Below are positions 15,726-26,031 of a stretch of 64,000 nucleotides of DNA, one piece after another. The notes below the pieces were generated by a model. It did no database searches. It was given only the letters and a program-made list of their open reading frames with translations, and had not been told where the DNA came from. The stretch is taken from the NCBI RefSeq assembly GCF_025643595.1, contig NZ_CP102826.1:4712001-4776000 (forward strand), read 5' to 3'. Positions within the stretch are counted from its first letter, which is position 1, and each line of letters opens with the position of its first letter. Source of the stretch: Saccharopolyspora rosea. GTDB taxonomy: Bacteria; Actinomycetota; Actinomycetes; Mycobacteriales; Pseudonocardiaceae. A program made the position numbers and the translations under genes.

Positions 15726-17296
15726 AGCACGAACGTGTCGTTCCACAGCTGCGTGGTGCGCCCGGACAGCGCCTCCAGCAACGCGGCCGCCTGATCGTCG
15801 GTCAGCGACGCGATGAAGTCGATGACCGCGCGGCCGCGGGCCATCCGCTCCAGGTGCTCGCCGTCGACCGGCGTCGACGTTCCCGGCGCGACCAGCGCTT
15901 CCGGGTCCTCCCGGCGCAGCACCGCGAACTCGTCGGCGGCCCGGTCGAACAGGTCGCGCAGCCGGTGCGGGAGCCGCGCCGCCTCGCTGCGGTCGATCAA
16001 CCAGTTGTCCAGGGCCTCGACGAGCTTGCTCAGCAGCCGGTCCTGGCCGCGCTGGTGCAGCGCCAGGTCCGGGCGTTGCAGCACGAACCGGCGGTGCACG
16101 AACTTGAGCACCTGCACCTCGTGCCACTGCTCGACCGCCAGCGCCACGTGCCCGGAGCGGGTGGTGGGCTTGTCGTCCACGCGCACGCCCTCGACCAGCC
16201 GCCGCGTCCACTCGCCGGAGAACGCCGCGACCGCCTGCTCGGCCTGCAACGACCGGTCGAACGGCACCTCCAGCAGCTTGGTGACCAGGTTGGCGACGAC
16301 CTTCTTCACCGCGCTGACGAACGCCTCGTCGTGCGCGATCCAGCCGTCCTTGGCGTGCAGCCTGCGCCGCAGCAGCTCCAGCGAGCGCCCCGGCCGGTCA
16401 CCCCCGGCGGCGAGGTCGTCGTCGGAGAGCGCGGCGAATTCCACGGCGTGGCCGAGCCATTCGGTCAGCTCGTGCGAGACGCTGGTGTGCTGCAGGATGC
16501 CGACCCGGTGGAAGTCCTCCAGGTCGTGGATCGCGTAGGCGATGTCGTCGGCGGTGTCCATGACCGACGCCTCGACGCTCTGCTGCCAGTCCTCCAGGCA
16601 CCCGGCGAACACCGACCGCGCGTCGGCCATGTCCTCGGCCTCGGTGACGTAGCTGGAGAACTTCGCCGAGCCGGTGCCCGGCGACTCCGGCGGTTCCGAG
16701 GCGCCGCGCGGCGGTACCGGCAGGTGCCGGGGATGCGGCCGGGGCCGGGACAGCCGGGTCCACGGGTACTTCAGCAACGCGGCCCGCACGGCCGCGGTCA
16801 GGTCCAGACCGTCCCCGTCGGCGCCGCGCACGTCGATGCGGGTCACGACGCGGTAGGTCTGCGCGTTGCCCTCGAAGCCGTCGGGCAGCGCGAACCGCTG
16901 CCGGGCGATGCGGTCCAGCACGCTCTCCCCGAGGTGCCCGAACGGCGGGTGGCCGAGGTCGTGGCCGAGCGCGGCCGCCTCCACCACGTCCAGGTCGCAA
17001 CCGCCCAGCCGGTCCAACCGCGCCACGTCGTCCGGGCTGCTCAGCAGCCGCTCGGCGATGGCCCGCGCCACCTGGGCGACCTTGAGGCTGTGCGTCAGGC
17101 GGTTGTGCAGCAGCAACCCGGATCCGCTCGGGCTGACCACCTGCGTGACCCCGCCCAGCCGGGCGAAGAACGCCGAGCTGGCGATCCGGTCCCGGTCCGC
17201 CCGGAACGGGCTGGCGGCCAGATCCCCGGGCGGTCGGCCGCACCCGGCCCGGTCACTGCGGCGGCTCGTCCGAAGCACGTGTGGCTCATCCTGCAT
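15722..17296 (-). CDS. dgt: Deoxyguanosinetriphosphate triphosphohydrolase-like HD protein
   Basis: A 524-aa HD-domain phosphohydrolase that converts dGTP (or other dNTPs in homologues) to the nucleoside and triphosphate. The metal-binding His/Asp set is visible: RLTHSLKV for the first His, GHDLGHPPFGH for the HD pair and the following His, and MDTADDIAYAIHDLEDF for the distal Asp. SPFRADRDRI near the N-terminus is typical. I place the start at ATG 17296 because TACGGT at 17308-17303 sits 6 bp upstream, consistent with a leaderless mRNA; the frame allows a GTG two codons earlier. The 3' end overlaps the acVLRF1 gene by 4 bp. Confidence 0.9.
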   Translation of the reverse strand: MQDEPHVLRTSRRSDRAGCGRPPGDLAASPFRADRDRIASSAFFARLGGVTQVVSPSGSGLLLHNRLTHSLKVAQVARAIAERLLSSPDDVARLDRLGGCDLDVVEAAALGHDLGHPPFGHLGESVLDRIARQRFALPDGFEGNAQTYRVVTRIDVRGADGDGLDLTAAVRAALLKYPWTRLSRPRPHPRHLPVPPRGASEPPESPGTGSAKFSSYVTEAEDMADARSVFAGCLEDWQQSVEASVMDTADDIAYAIHDLEDFHRVGILQHTSVSHELTEWLGHAVEFAALSDDDLAAGGDRPGRSLELLRRRLHAKDGWIAHDEAFVSAVKKVVANLVTKLLEVPFDRSLQAEQAVAAFSGEWTRRLVEGVRVDDKPTTRSGHVALAVEQWHEVQVLKFVHRRFVLQRPDLALHQRGQDRLLSKLVEALDNWLIDRSEAARLPHRLRDLFDRAADEFAVLRREDPEALVAPGTSTPVDGEHLERMARGRAVIDFIASLTDDQAAALLEALSGRTTQLWNDTFVL

Positions 17297-17455
17297 GCGC
17301 ACACCGTATCCGCCGGCGCCCGTCCGTCCGGGCGCACCGCGCGGCCCCGGTGATCCGCTCGGGTATCCTCGGGCCGGAAGATCCGGTGGCGCCGCAGGTC
17401 AACAGGCCGAGCGCGCGCAGCTGTCCCGGAATCGCCCTGCACCGAGGTTGGACGG

Positions 17456-18655
17456 GTGGATGTCGTAGTCGTCGGCGGTGGCCCGGCCGGCCGCGCGGCG
17501 GCCGCGGCCTGCAGCGACACCGGCCTGCGCGTCACGCTCGTCGACCCCAGCCCGCGCCGCGGCTGGCCGCACACCTACGCGACGTGGCGCGACGAACTGC
17601 CCGCCTCGGTGCCGCAGTCGGCGGTGGCGGCGGTGACGGACCGGATGTTCGCCTACGGCACCACCCGGCACGAGTTCCACCGGCCGTACGCGGTGCTGGA
17701 CAACACCGCGCTGTGGAAGCACCTGTGGCGCCCCGACGTCGTCGAGGTCACCGGCCGCGCGGTGGCCGCCGAGCACGGTCCGACCGGGTCGACCGTGGTG
17801 CTCAAGGACGGCCGCCGGATCGCCGGCGCCGTCGTCGTGGACGCCTCGGGCGCGGCTCGGGTGCTCACCGGGGGCCGACCGGCCCGCGGGCCCGCCCAGC
17901 AGACCGCGGTCGGCGCGGTGTTCGACGCCGAGGACGCCCAAGCGCTCTGCGGAGCGGAGTCCGGGCTGTTCATGGACTGGCGCCCGGCCCCGCACACCCG
18001 CGGCGGCTGGCCGACGTTCCTGTACGCCGTGCGGCTCGGCCCGGACCGGGTGCTGCTGGAGGAGACGTCGCTGGCCAGGCGACCGGGGCTGCCGCTGGCG
18101 CTGCTGCGCCGCAGGCTGGCCGGACGGCTGGCAGCGGCCGGGGTGCCGATCGAGCACCGCCTCGGCGAGGAGCGCGTCCGCTTCCCGGTGGACGACCCGC
18201 TGCCCCGCCCCGGCCGGGTGGTCCCCTACGGCGCGGCCGCCGGATTCGTGCACCCGGCGACCGGGTTCAGCGTCGCGGCGTCGCTGCGCCAGGCCCCCTG
18301 GCTGGCCGGTGCCATCAGCGCCGGGCTGACCGGTGGACCGGCCGCGGCCGCGCGGGCCGCGCGGTCGATCCTGTGGCCGCCGCGCGCGGTGAGCGCGCAC
18401 CTGCTGCGCCGCCGCGCCCTGCACGCGCTGCTGACGTTCCCACCGGAGCTGGTCCCGGAGTTCTTCGAGTCGTTCTTCTCGCTGGACCTGCGCCACCAGT
18501 CGGCGTTCCTGTCCCCGGACGGCGACCCGGCGACCACCGCCGCGGCGATGTCGGCGCTGTTCCGCATCGCGCCCTGGCAGGTGCGCCGACGGCTGGTGCG
18601 GGGCGGACTGGTGCTGGGCCGCCCGGTCGCCCAGCACGGTTTCGGCGGCGAGTGA
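17456..18655 (+). CDS. Lycopene-cyclase-like FAD-dependent protein
   Basis: A 399-aa flavoprotein. The N-terminus has the dinucleotide-binding motif VVVGGGPAGRAAA (residues 4-16). A middle block (GGWPTFLYAVRLG) and a late block (AAGFVHPATGFSVAASLR) are typical of CrtL-type lycopene beta-cyclases and related enzymes. These convert the linear ends of lycopene to beta rings. No phytoene synthase, desaturase or other carotenoid gene is in the window, so the physiological substrate is uncertain. The GTG at 17456 has GAGG upstream, and the glycine motif starts almost at once, as expected. It is divergent from dgt. Confidence 0.7.
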   Translation: MDVVVVGGGPAGRAAAAACSDTGLRVTLVDPSPRRGWPHTYATWRDELPASVPQSAVAAVTDRMFAYGTTRHEFHRPYAVLDNTALWKHLWRPDVVEVTGRAVAAEHGPTGSTVVLKDGRRIAGAVVVDASGAARVLTGGRPARGPAQQTAVGAVFDAEDAQALCGAESGLFMDWRPAPHTRGGWPTFLYAVRLGPDRVLLEETSLARRPGLPLALLRRRLAGRLAAAGVPIEHRLGEERVRFPVDDPLPRPGRVVPYGAAAGFVHPATGFSVAASLRQAPWLAGAISAGLTGGPAAAARAARSILWPPRAVSAHLLRRRALHALLTFPPELVPEFFESFFSLDLRHQSAFLSPDGDPATTAAAMSALFRIAPWQVRRRLVRGGLVLGRPVAQHGFGGE

Positions 18656-18900
18656 TCGGCAGATGCGGTAGCTCACTCGAACCGGCCGGTGCTCACGGTC
18701 CGTACCGGGAAAAGGTTTCAGCGGGAGATTCGAACACGCGCCGTGGTGGAACCGTCGCGTTTCGTTGTGTCGGCCGACACAGAGCCCCCTCCTGGATGGT
18801 GTAACGCCCTGGTCAGACGCGCTAACTTGGCTCCGGGGGATCGGGTGGAGGAGGACTCGGATGCCGGTGAACACGTCGTGAACAGGGTCGATGGAGCGGC

Positions 18901-20658
18901 ATGAGTGCGGGCAACATCGACTCCGTGCTTGCGCTGGTGGCAGAAGTGCGCTTCGCGTTCCAGCCGCTGATCAACATCCGGACCGGTGCGATCGTCGCGG
19001 TCGAGGCGTTCGCCCGACCGGCGGGCGCGCACGTCCAGGACCTGTTCCGGGAGGCCGCCCGCCAGCGGCGGCTGACCGAGCTGGACGTGGAGCTGGCCGT
19101 GGCCGCCGTCGACGCGGCCGCCGAGCACGAGACCCTGCTGCCGCTGCACCTCAACATCTTCGGCGGCACGGTCACCCACGACCTCGACCGACTGGACCTG
19201 CTGCGCGAGCGGCTGCGCGCGATCGGGCGCCGCGAGCACGACGTGACGCTGGAGGTCGGGCCGCCGTTCGCGCGCCTGGACCCCGAGCAGCTGGTCGTCG
19301 GCGTGGAGAAGCTGCGCGCCGACGGGTTCCAGATCGCCCTCGACGGCGTCGGCGACGGTGACGTGCCGCTGACGCTGATCGCCGACCTCGGCCCCGGCAT
19401 GGTGAAGCTGGACCGGGCCGTGGTGCAGGGCGTGCCGGACCAGCCGGGACGGCTGGCGGTGCTGGAGTCGGTGCGGCACCTGTGCGAGTCCACCGACGGG
19501 CAGCTCGTCGCCGAGGGCGTGGAGAACGAACGGCAGCTGACCGCGCTGCGCCGCAACGGGGTCCGGCTGGTGCAGGGCAACCTGCTGGCCCCGGCGGCGC
19601 GCCGACCACCCACCGCGAGCTGGATCCCCGGGGTCGCCGCCGAGGTCACCGACCCGCAGGCGCCGACGGTCAACAGCCTGGCCACCGGACCGCGGGTGAC
19701 CGAGTTCCTGTCCCCGGCGACCATGCTGTCCACCGACGTCACCGCCGACGAGGTGCGCGGGGTGCTCGCCGACCACCCGGAGGTCAGCGGCGTGGTGCTG
19801 GTGGACGAGCAGAACCGTCCGCGGTGGACGATCGACCGGAACCGGTTCCTGCTGGCCGTGACCGGTCCGTACGGGCACGCGCTGCACGCCAAGCGACCGG
19901 CGTCGCGGTTGGCCGACGAGCCCCGCTTGGTCAACACCGCCACCACCGCGATGGAGGCGCTGAGCCTGGTCACCAGGTCCGTGCAGCAGCGCATGTACGA
20001 CGACGCGGTCGTCGTCGACGAGTCCGGCAGCTGCCTGGGCGTGGTGCGGGCCGGCGACCTGATCCGCGGCATCGCCGAGCTGAAGGTCGAGGAGGCCGCC
20101 GCGCTCAACCCGCTGACCCGGCTGCCCGGCAGCGACGCCGTCGCCCGCGACGTGGCCCGCCGCACCGCCACCGGCGAGGTGTTCGCGGTCAGCTGGCTGG
20201 ACGTGGACGGGTTCAAGCAGGTCAACGACACCGTCGGGTTCTCCGCCGGGGACGATCTGATCCGCTCCGTCGGCCGCAGCCTCACCGATGCCGCGACCGC
20301 GTTGAGCTCGGTGCAGGTCGGCCACGTCGGGGGCGACGACTTCCTGCTGGTGGCCGACCTCGACGACCTGATCCCGCTGGCGGAACTGGTGCTCGACACG
20401 CCGCGCACGGCGGGCGACGTGGAGGTCAGCCTGTCGCTGGCGACGCTGGTCTGCACGCCGACCTCGGTGACCTCCTACGACGAGGCGTCCCGGCGGCTGG
20501 CCCCGCTGAAGAAGGAGGCGAAGTCGCTGCGCGGGTCGAGCTGGGTGCTGTCCCGGCCCGACTCCGAGCGCGTCGAGGTGCTCCGCGGCCGCCCGGCCGA
20601 CGATCGGGACCAGGCGATCCCCGCCCAGGAAACGGCACCTCGGGAACACCGGACCTGA
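18901..20658 (+). CDS. EAL-CBS-GGDEF protein with degenerate EAL site
   Basis: A 585-aa cytoplasmic protein with domain order EAL (about 1-235), two CBS-like repeats (about 245-390) and GGDEF (about 400-550). The EAL domain is degenerate: EAL reads Glu35-Ala-Phe, and the metal-binding Asp-Asp pair reads Asp148-Gly149, while Lys169, Glu205 and Gln225 are present. Loss of the second Asp suggests little or no phosphodiesterase activity. The GGDEF motif reads GGDDF, an accepted variant that can be catalytic. The protein may sense nucleotides through the CBS pair and make or bind c-di-GMP. The ATG is preceded by GGAG. It is convergent with an XRE regulator 14 bp away. Function is inferred. Confidence 0.8.
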   Translation: MSAGNIDSVLALVAEVRFAFQPLINIRTGAIVAVEAFARPAGAHVQDLFREAARQRRLTELDVELAVAAVDAAAEHETLLPLHLNIFGGTVTHDLDRLDLLRERLRAIGRREHDVTLEVGPPFARLDPEQLVVGVEKLRADGFQIALDGVGDGDVPLTLIADLGPGMVKLDRAVVQGVPDQPGRLAVLESVRHLCESTDGQLVAEGVENERQLTALRRNGVRLVQGNLLAPAARRPPTASWIPGVAAEVTDPQAPTVNSLATGPRVTEFLSPATMLSTDVTADEVRGVLADHPEVSGVVLVDEQNRPRWTIDRNRFLLAVTGPYGHALHAKRPASRLADEPRLVNTATTAMEALSLVTRSVQQRMYDDAVVVDESGSCLGVVRAGDLIRGIAELKVEEAAALNPLTRLPGSDAVARDVARRTATGEVFAVSWLDVDGFKQVNDTVGFSAGDDLIRSVGRSLTDAATALSSVQVGHVGGDDFLLVADLDDLIPLAELVLDTPRTAGDVEVSLSLATLVCTPTSVTSYDEASRRLAPLKKEAKSLRGSSWVLSRPDSERVEVLRGRPADDRDQAIPAQETAPREHRT

Positions 20659-20672
20659 GCGGGCCGACGGGC

Positions 20673-21113
20673 CTAGCGCCGATCGTCGCGGTGCTGGCCT
20701 TCCTCCAGCGACTGGAGCTGTTCCAGCAGGCCGATCAGCACGCCGCGGTGTTCCGGGCTGAGCTGCCCGGAGCGCAGTGCGATGTCCTTGACGTCGGCCT
20801 TGCCCAGGGCGGCCAGCAGGTCCAGCTGCTGCGAGTAGCGCTCGGCGGCCTCGTCGTTGCCGAAGTAGACCACGGACACGCCGAAGAACTCGGCCAGCCT
20901 GGTGACCAGGTCCCACGCCGGGCGGGTCTTCTTGCCGCTCAGCAGGTCGTACAGGTGCTGTCGGCTGACGCCGACACCGGCGGCGACCTCGGCCACCGCG
21001 TACTTGCCGCCGCCCTCCTCGGCGGATCTGGGCACGACGTCGAACAGCTTGCGGAGTTTCGCGGCGAACGCGTTCTCGCCGCTGCCGTCGGCACCGCTGT
21101 CAGCCACGTTCAC
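20673..21113 (-). CDS. XRE-family transcriptional regulator (EspR/BldD-like size)
   Basis: A 146-aa regulator. An N-terminal extended helix-turn-helix (FAAKLRKLF, then YAVAEVAAGVGVSRQHLYDLLSGKK, then PAWDLVTRLAEFFGVSVVYF) is followed by a helical C-terminal region of about 60 residues, an architecture seen in EspR-like actinobacterial proteins. GTG 21113 is chosen because GGAAG precedes it at good spacing; GTG 21107 and ATG 21146 are possible. Upstream lie several palindromes and two face-to-face promoter-like elements that probably include its own operator. It is convergent with the EAL-CBS-GGDEF gene, so a link to cyclic-di-GMP signalling is possible but unproven. Confidence 0.8.
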   Translation of the reverse strand: MNVADSGADGSGENAFAAKLRKLFDVVPRSAEEGGGKYAVAEVAAGVGVSRQHLYDLLSGKKTRPAWDLVTRLAEFFGVSVVYFGNDEAAERYSQQLDLLAALGKADVKDIALRSGQLSPEHRGVLIGLLEQLQSLEEGQHRDDRR

Positions 21114-21139
21114 CGCCCACTTCCAGCATCGTCGTTCGA

Positions 21140-21236
21140 CCGTCAACTAAGACTGACACGGATATCTTCCGTGTCGTCTATAGTTGACACAGTGCTCGCC
21201 AACGCTTACGTTTGACCTTGTCGGTGTCAACCATAG
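21140..21236. promoter_or_regulatory. Face-to-face promoters with multiple palindromes
   Basis: Rightward promoter: TTGACA (21184-21189), 17-bp spacer, TACGTT (21207-21212). Leftward promoter toward the XRE gene: TTGACA on the minus strand (21229-21224), 16-bp spacer, weaker TAAGCG. Both -35 boxes sit in a 13-nt inverted repeat, CTATAGTTGACAC (21178-21190) and GTGTCAACCATAG (21224-21236), with one mismatch. A second palindrome, GACACGG-N7-CCGTGTC, spans 21155-21175, and a further GTCAAC half-site is at 21142-21147. The layout suggests operators shared by two opposed promoters. Confidence 0.55.
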
Positions 21237-21239
21237 CCG

Positions 21240-21712
21240 ACGCCTCTCGCTGGGGGTAGAGACGTCGCGACTGTGGTCCGACCGGGGGACCGCCGCAGCG
21301 GTACCCGGCGGAACCGGCACGTCGCCACGCCGGTTCCCCACTCGGCCGCGGCACGGCCGGGCGGGGTTCGCCAACGCGCTCGCGAACCTCGCCTGGCGGC
21401 GCTCCACGGGGTCAGGGGCGTCCGGGCCGTGCCCGGCCGGTGGAGGTCACGGCGTGGTCGACCAGAGGGTCGCCACCGCGTCGCGGAGGCGTTCGGCGGC
21501 CCGGCGGCCGGGACTCGGCAGGAGTCCCGGCACGCGGACGTCGCCCGACTCGCGCGCGGCGGGCGTCGAGGGTGCGGGCGACGGCGAACGCGGCCCGGTC
21601 CCCCGGCGTGCCCACCTGCGCCGACGGGCCGGGACCGCACCCCCCCTCGGTCGGCCCGCCGGGCGACGTCCGTGCCGCACCCGGACACCGGCACCGGCCG
21701 CTCCGGCGCACG
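21240..21712. other. Gene-poor region between the XRE promoter and the suf terminator
   Basis: About 470 bp with no convincing protein-coding gene on either strand. The open frames present are Arg/Gly/Pro-rich products of high GC and lack ribosome-binding sites or recognisable domains. A good rightward promoter points into it, so an untranslated RNA is possible. No conserved RNA structure was recognised by eye. Confidence 0.4.
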
Positions 21713-21743
21713 AAAAACGGGCACCCCGGCGGCGGGGTGCCCG
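21713..21743 (-). terminator. Intrinsic terminator of the suf operon
   Basis: Read on the minus strand after sufT: a perfect 10-bp stem CGGGCACCCC/GGGGTGCCCG with 6-nt loop, followed by five T residues (plus-strand A-tract 21713-21717). This is a textbook rho-independent terminator, 17 bp after the sufT stop. Confidence 0.9.
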
Positions 21744-21760
21744 TTCACGACGTCGGCGCG

Positions 21761-22162
21761 TCAGACCGTGAAGCCGAGGGCGCGCAGCTGCTCGCGACCC
21801 TCCTCGGTGATCTTCTCCGGACCCCACGGCGGCATCCACACCCAGTTGATGCGGAAATCGTCGACCAGCCCGCCGCCAGGTCCAGTGGTCAGCGCGGCCC
21901 GCGCCTGGTCCTCGATGACGTCGGTGAGCGGGCAGGCCGCCGAGGTCAACGTCATGTCCACGGTCGCGGTGTTGTCCGCTTCGACGCGGATGTCGTACAC
22001 CAGGCCGAGGTCGACGACGTTGATGCCCAGCTCCGGGTCGACCACGTCGCGCAGCGCCTCGGCCACGTCGTCCACTGACGCGACCTCGGCTGCGGGCGGG
22101 GCTTCCGGCATCCCCTCCACGCCGCGCACCACGTCAGTTCCCGCGTTCGTTTCGTCGGTCAT
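21761..22162 (-). CDS. sufT: SUF-system Fe-S assembly protein SufT (DUF59/MIP18)
   Basis: A 133-aa DUF59 (MIP18) domain protein that helps mature Fe-S proteins. After an acidic N-terminus of about 40 residues comes the family core: DVVDPELGINVVDLGLVYDI, VDMTLTSAACPLTDVIEDQ with the conserved Cys, and the WVWMPPWGPEKITEEGREQL ending. The ATG at 22162 overlaps the stop of a 24-codon ORF as ATGA and is preceded by AGGAGG, so the start is firm. It is the last gene of sufR-B-D-C-S-U-T and is followed by an intrinsic terminator. Confidence 0.92.
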   Translation of the reverse strand: MTDETNAGTDVVRGVEGMPEAPPAAEVASVDDVAEALRDVVDPELGINVVDLGLVYDIRVEADNTATVDMTLTSAACPLTDVIEDQARAALTTGPGGGLVDDFRINWVWMPPWGPEKITEEGREQLRALGFTV

Positions 22163-22233
22163 GCCGCCTCCTGTTTCTTGCGGGGCACCCGCACCCGGTC
22201 GGCGAGCACGAGCGGTCCGGCACCGTGGCTCAT
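22159..22233 (-). CDS. 24-codon ORF coupled between sufU and sufT
   Basis: ATG at 22233 overlaps the sufU stop (ATGA) and the ORF's TGA overlaps the sufT ATG (ATGA). The product would be 24 residues, starting MSHGAGPLVL and ending RKKQEAA. Both borders share the same 15-bp sequence (TCATGCCGCCTCCTG on the plus strand at 22159-22173 and 22230-22244), including the ribosome-binding site. It may therefore be a by-product of a 71-bp duplication or deletion event that keeps sufT coupled, or a real small protein. I do not recognise the peptide. Confidence 0.35.
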   Translation of the reverse strand: MSHGAGPLVLADRVRVPRKKQEAA

Positions 22234-22682
22234 GCCGCCTCCTGAGCTCGGGACACGGCGTCCTTGAACGCCATCCAACCAAGCAGCGCGCACTTCACGC
22301 GAGCCGGGTACTTGGCCACACCGGCGAACGCGATGCCGTCCTCCAGCACGTCCTCGTCCGGGTCGACCTTGCCGCGCCCGTGCATCAGCTCGCTGAACGC
22401 GGCCTCGGTCGACATCGCCTCCTTGAGCTGCCTGCCGACCACCAGGTCGGTGAGCACCGACGTGGACGCCTGGCTGATCGAACAGCCCTGGCCCTCGTAG
22501 GAAACGTCCTCGACGACCGCGTCCGGACCGGCGCCGGTCAACCGGACGCGCAGCGTGACCTCGTCGCCGCACACGGGGTTGACCTGGAACGATTCCGCGT
22601 CGAACGGCTCGCGCAGGCCCCGGCGGTGCGGTTTGCGGTAGTGGTCCAGGATGATCTCCTGGTACATCTGCTCCAGCTGCAT
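22230..22682 (-). CDS. sufU: SUF-system zinc-dependent sulfurtransferase SufU
   Basis: A 150-aa NifU-like protein of the SufU type, which accepts persulfide sulfur from SufS. The three conserved Cys appear in NPVCGDEV, GQGCSISQAS and ARVKCALLGW, with the Asp of CGDE, forming the zinc and sulfur-transfer site. The insertion between the second and third Cys is typical of SufU rather than IscU. The ATG at 22682 is preceded by GAGGAG and gives the family N-terminus MQLEQMYQEIILDHYRKP. It lies 22 bp after sufS and is coupled to the following small ORF by ATGA. Confidence 0.93.
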   Translation of the reverse strand: MQLEQMYQEIILDHYRKPHRRGLREPFDAESFQVNPVCGDEVTLRVRLTGAGPDAVVEDVSYEGQGCSISQASTSVLTDLVVGRQLKEAMSTEAAFSELMHGRGKVDPDEDVLEDGIAFAGVAKYPARVKCALLGWMAFKDAVSRAQEAA

Positions 22683-22704
22683 CTGGCTCCTCGGCAGTCG
22701 GAGA

Positions 22705-24791
<2,087 letters not shown>

Positions 24792-24842
24792 CTGTACTTC
24801 GTTTCTCCTGGTGTGTGCGGGAAAAGTCGGTTGTCCGGCGGG

Positions 24843-26030
24843 TCAGGCGCCGACCACCGCGAGTTCGTCCTCGATCGCGGCTTCCAGGCGCTTGCGGACC
24901 TCGGGCACGGTGATCTTCTGCAGGATCTCGCCGAAGAACCCGCGCACCACCAGGCGCCGGGCCTGGTCCTCCGGGATGCCCCGGGCCTGCAGGTAGAACA
25001 GCTGCTCGTCGTCGAACCGCCCGGTGGCGCTGGCGTGCCCGGCACCCTCGATCTCGCCGGTCTCGATCTCCAGGTTCGGCACCGAGTCGGCGCGGGCGCC
25101 CTCGGTGAGCACCAGGTTCCGGTTCAGCTCGTAGGTGTCGGTGCCCTCGGCCGCCGCGCGGATCAGCACGTCGCCGATCCACACCGTGTGCGCCGAGTTG
25201 CCCTGCAGCGCGCCCTTGTAGAGCACGTTGCTGCGGCAGTTCGGCACCGCGTGGTCGACCAGCATCCGGTGCTCCAGGTGCTGACCGGCGTCGGCGAAGT
25301 ACAGCCCGAGCAGCTCGGCGTCACCGCCCTTGTCGCCGTAGGTGACGGTGGTGTTGACCCGCACCAGGTCACCGCCGAGGGTCACGGCCAGGTGGCGGAA
25401 CACCGAGTCCCGGCCGAGGTGGGCGTGCTCGGAGCTGACCTGCGCGGCGTCGTCGGCCCAGTCGTGGATCGAGACGACCGACAGCCGCGCCGAGTCGGCG
25501 ACGACGAACTCGACGTTGTCGGCCACCGTGCCGCTGCCGCGGTAGTCGACCACGACCACGGCCTCGGCGAACTGCTCGGCGCGCACCTGCAGGTGGCCGA
25601 ACGCCGTCCGCCCCTCGCCCGGCCCGTGCACCGTGACGGTGACCGGCTCGGTCGACTGGGTGTCCTTCGGGACCGTGACGATCGTCGCCTCGGTGAAGGA
25701 GGTCCACGCCTGCGCGGCGACCCGGTCGGCGGGGATCCCGCCGTCACCGAGCCGCGCGTCCTCGCGCCCCACGGTCTCCACCTGGGCCCCGGAGACCTCG
25801 ACCTTGATGTCGCCGGTCGCGGTCGCGGTGCCGTCGTGCAGGCCGCGCAGCCGCTTCACCGGCGTGAACCGCCAGTCCTCCTCGCGACCGCCGGGCACCT
25901 CGAAGGCGTCGACGTCGTAGGAGGTGAACCGCTCCCCCCGGGAGGACTGCGGGACCACCGGTCCGCCGTGGGAGTGCTCGGCGAGGCCGTGCTGGGCCGC
26001 GGTGCCGTCGGTCTTGGTGGTGCTCGTCAT
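24843..26030 (-). CDS. sufD: Fe-S cluster assembly scaffold protein SufD
   Basis: A 395-aa beta-helix scaffold protein. The N-terminal region is variable (SRGERFTSYDVDAFEVPGGREEDWRF). The SufBD core includes the region around FADAGQHLEHRMLVDHAVPNC, the YKGALQGNSAHTVWIGDVLI strand and the C-terminal GRFDDEQLFYLQARGIPEDQAR block. It pairs with SufB and SufC. It starts one base after sufB ends and is co-transcribed with it. Confidence 0.94.
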   Translation of the reverse strand: MTSTTKTDGTAAQHGLAEHSHGGPVVPQSSRGERFTSYDVDAFEVPGGREEDWRFTPVKRLRGLHDGTATATGDIKVEVSGAQVETVGREDARLGDGGIPADRVAAQAWTSFTEATIVTVPKDTQSTEPVTVTVHGPGEGRTAFGHLQVRAEQFAEAVVVVDYRGSGTVADNVEFVVADSARLSVVSIHDWADDAAQVSSEHAHLGRDSVFRHLAVTLGGDLVRVNTTVTYGDKGGDAELLGLYFADAGQHLEHRMLVDHAVPNCRSNVLYKGALQGNSAHTVWIGDVLIRAAAEGTDTYELNRNLVLTEGARADSVPNLEIETGEIEGAGHASATGRFDDEQLFYLQARGIPEDQARRLVVRGFFGEILQKITVPEVRKRLEAAIEDELAVVGA

Positions 26031-26031
26031 C

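Noticed and set aside
16398..17243. Second minus-strand frame inside dgt
   Set aside because: Same strand but a different frame from the dGTPase, Arg/Gly/Pro-rich, no motif; the HD residues are in the dgt frame.
21184..21771. Possible plus-strand gene of 195 codons beyond the XRE promoter
   Set aside because: The predicted product is a low-complexity Arg/Gly/Ala/Pro sequence, there is no ribosome-binding site at its start, and it runs through the suf terminator into sufT. A non-coding transcript is the better hypothesis.
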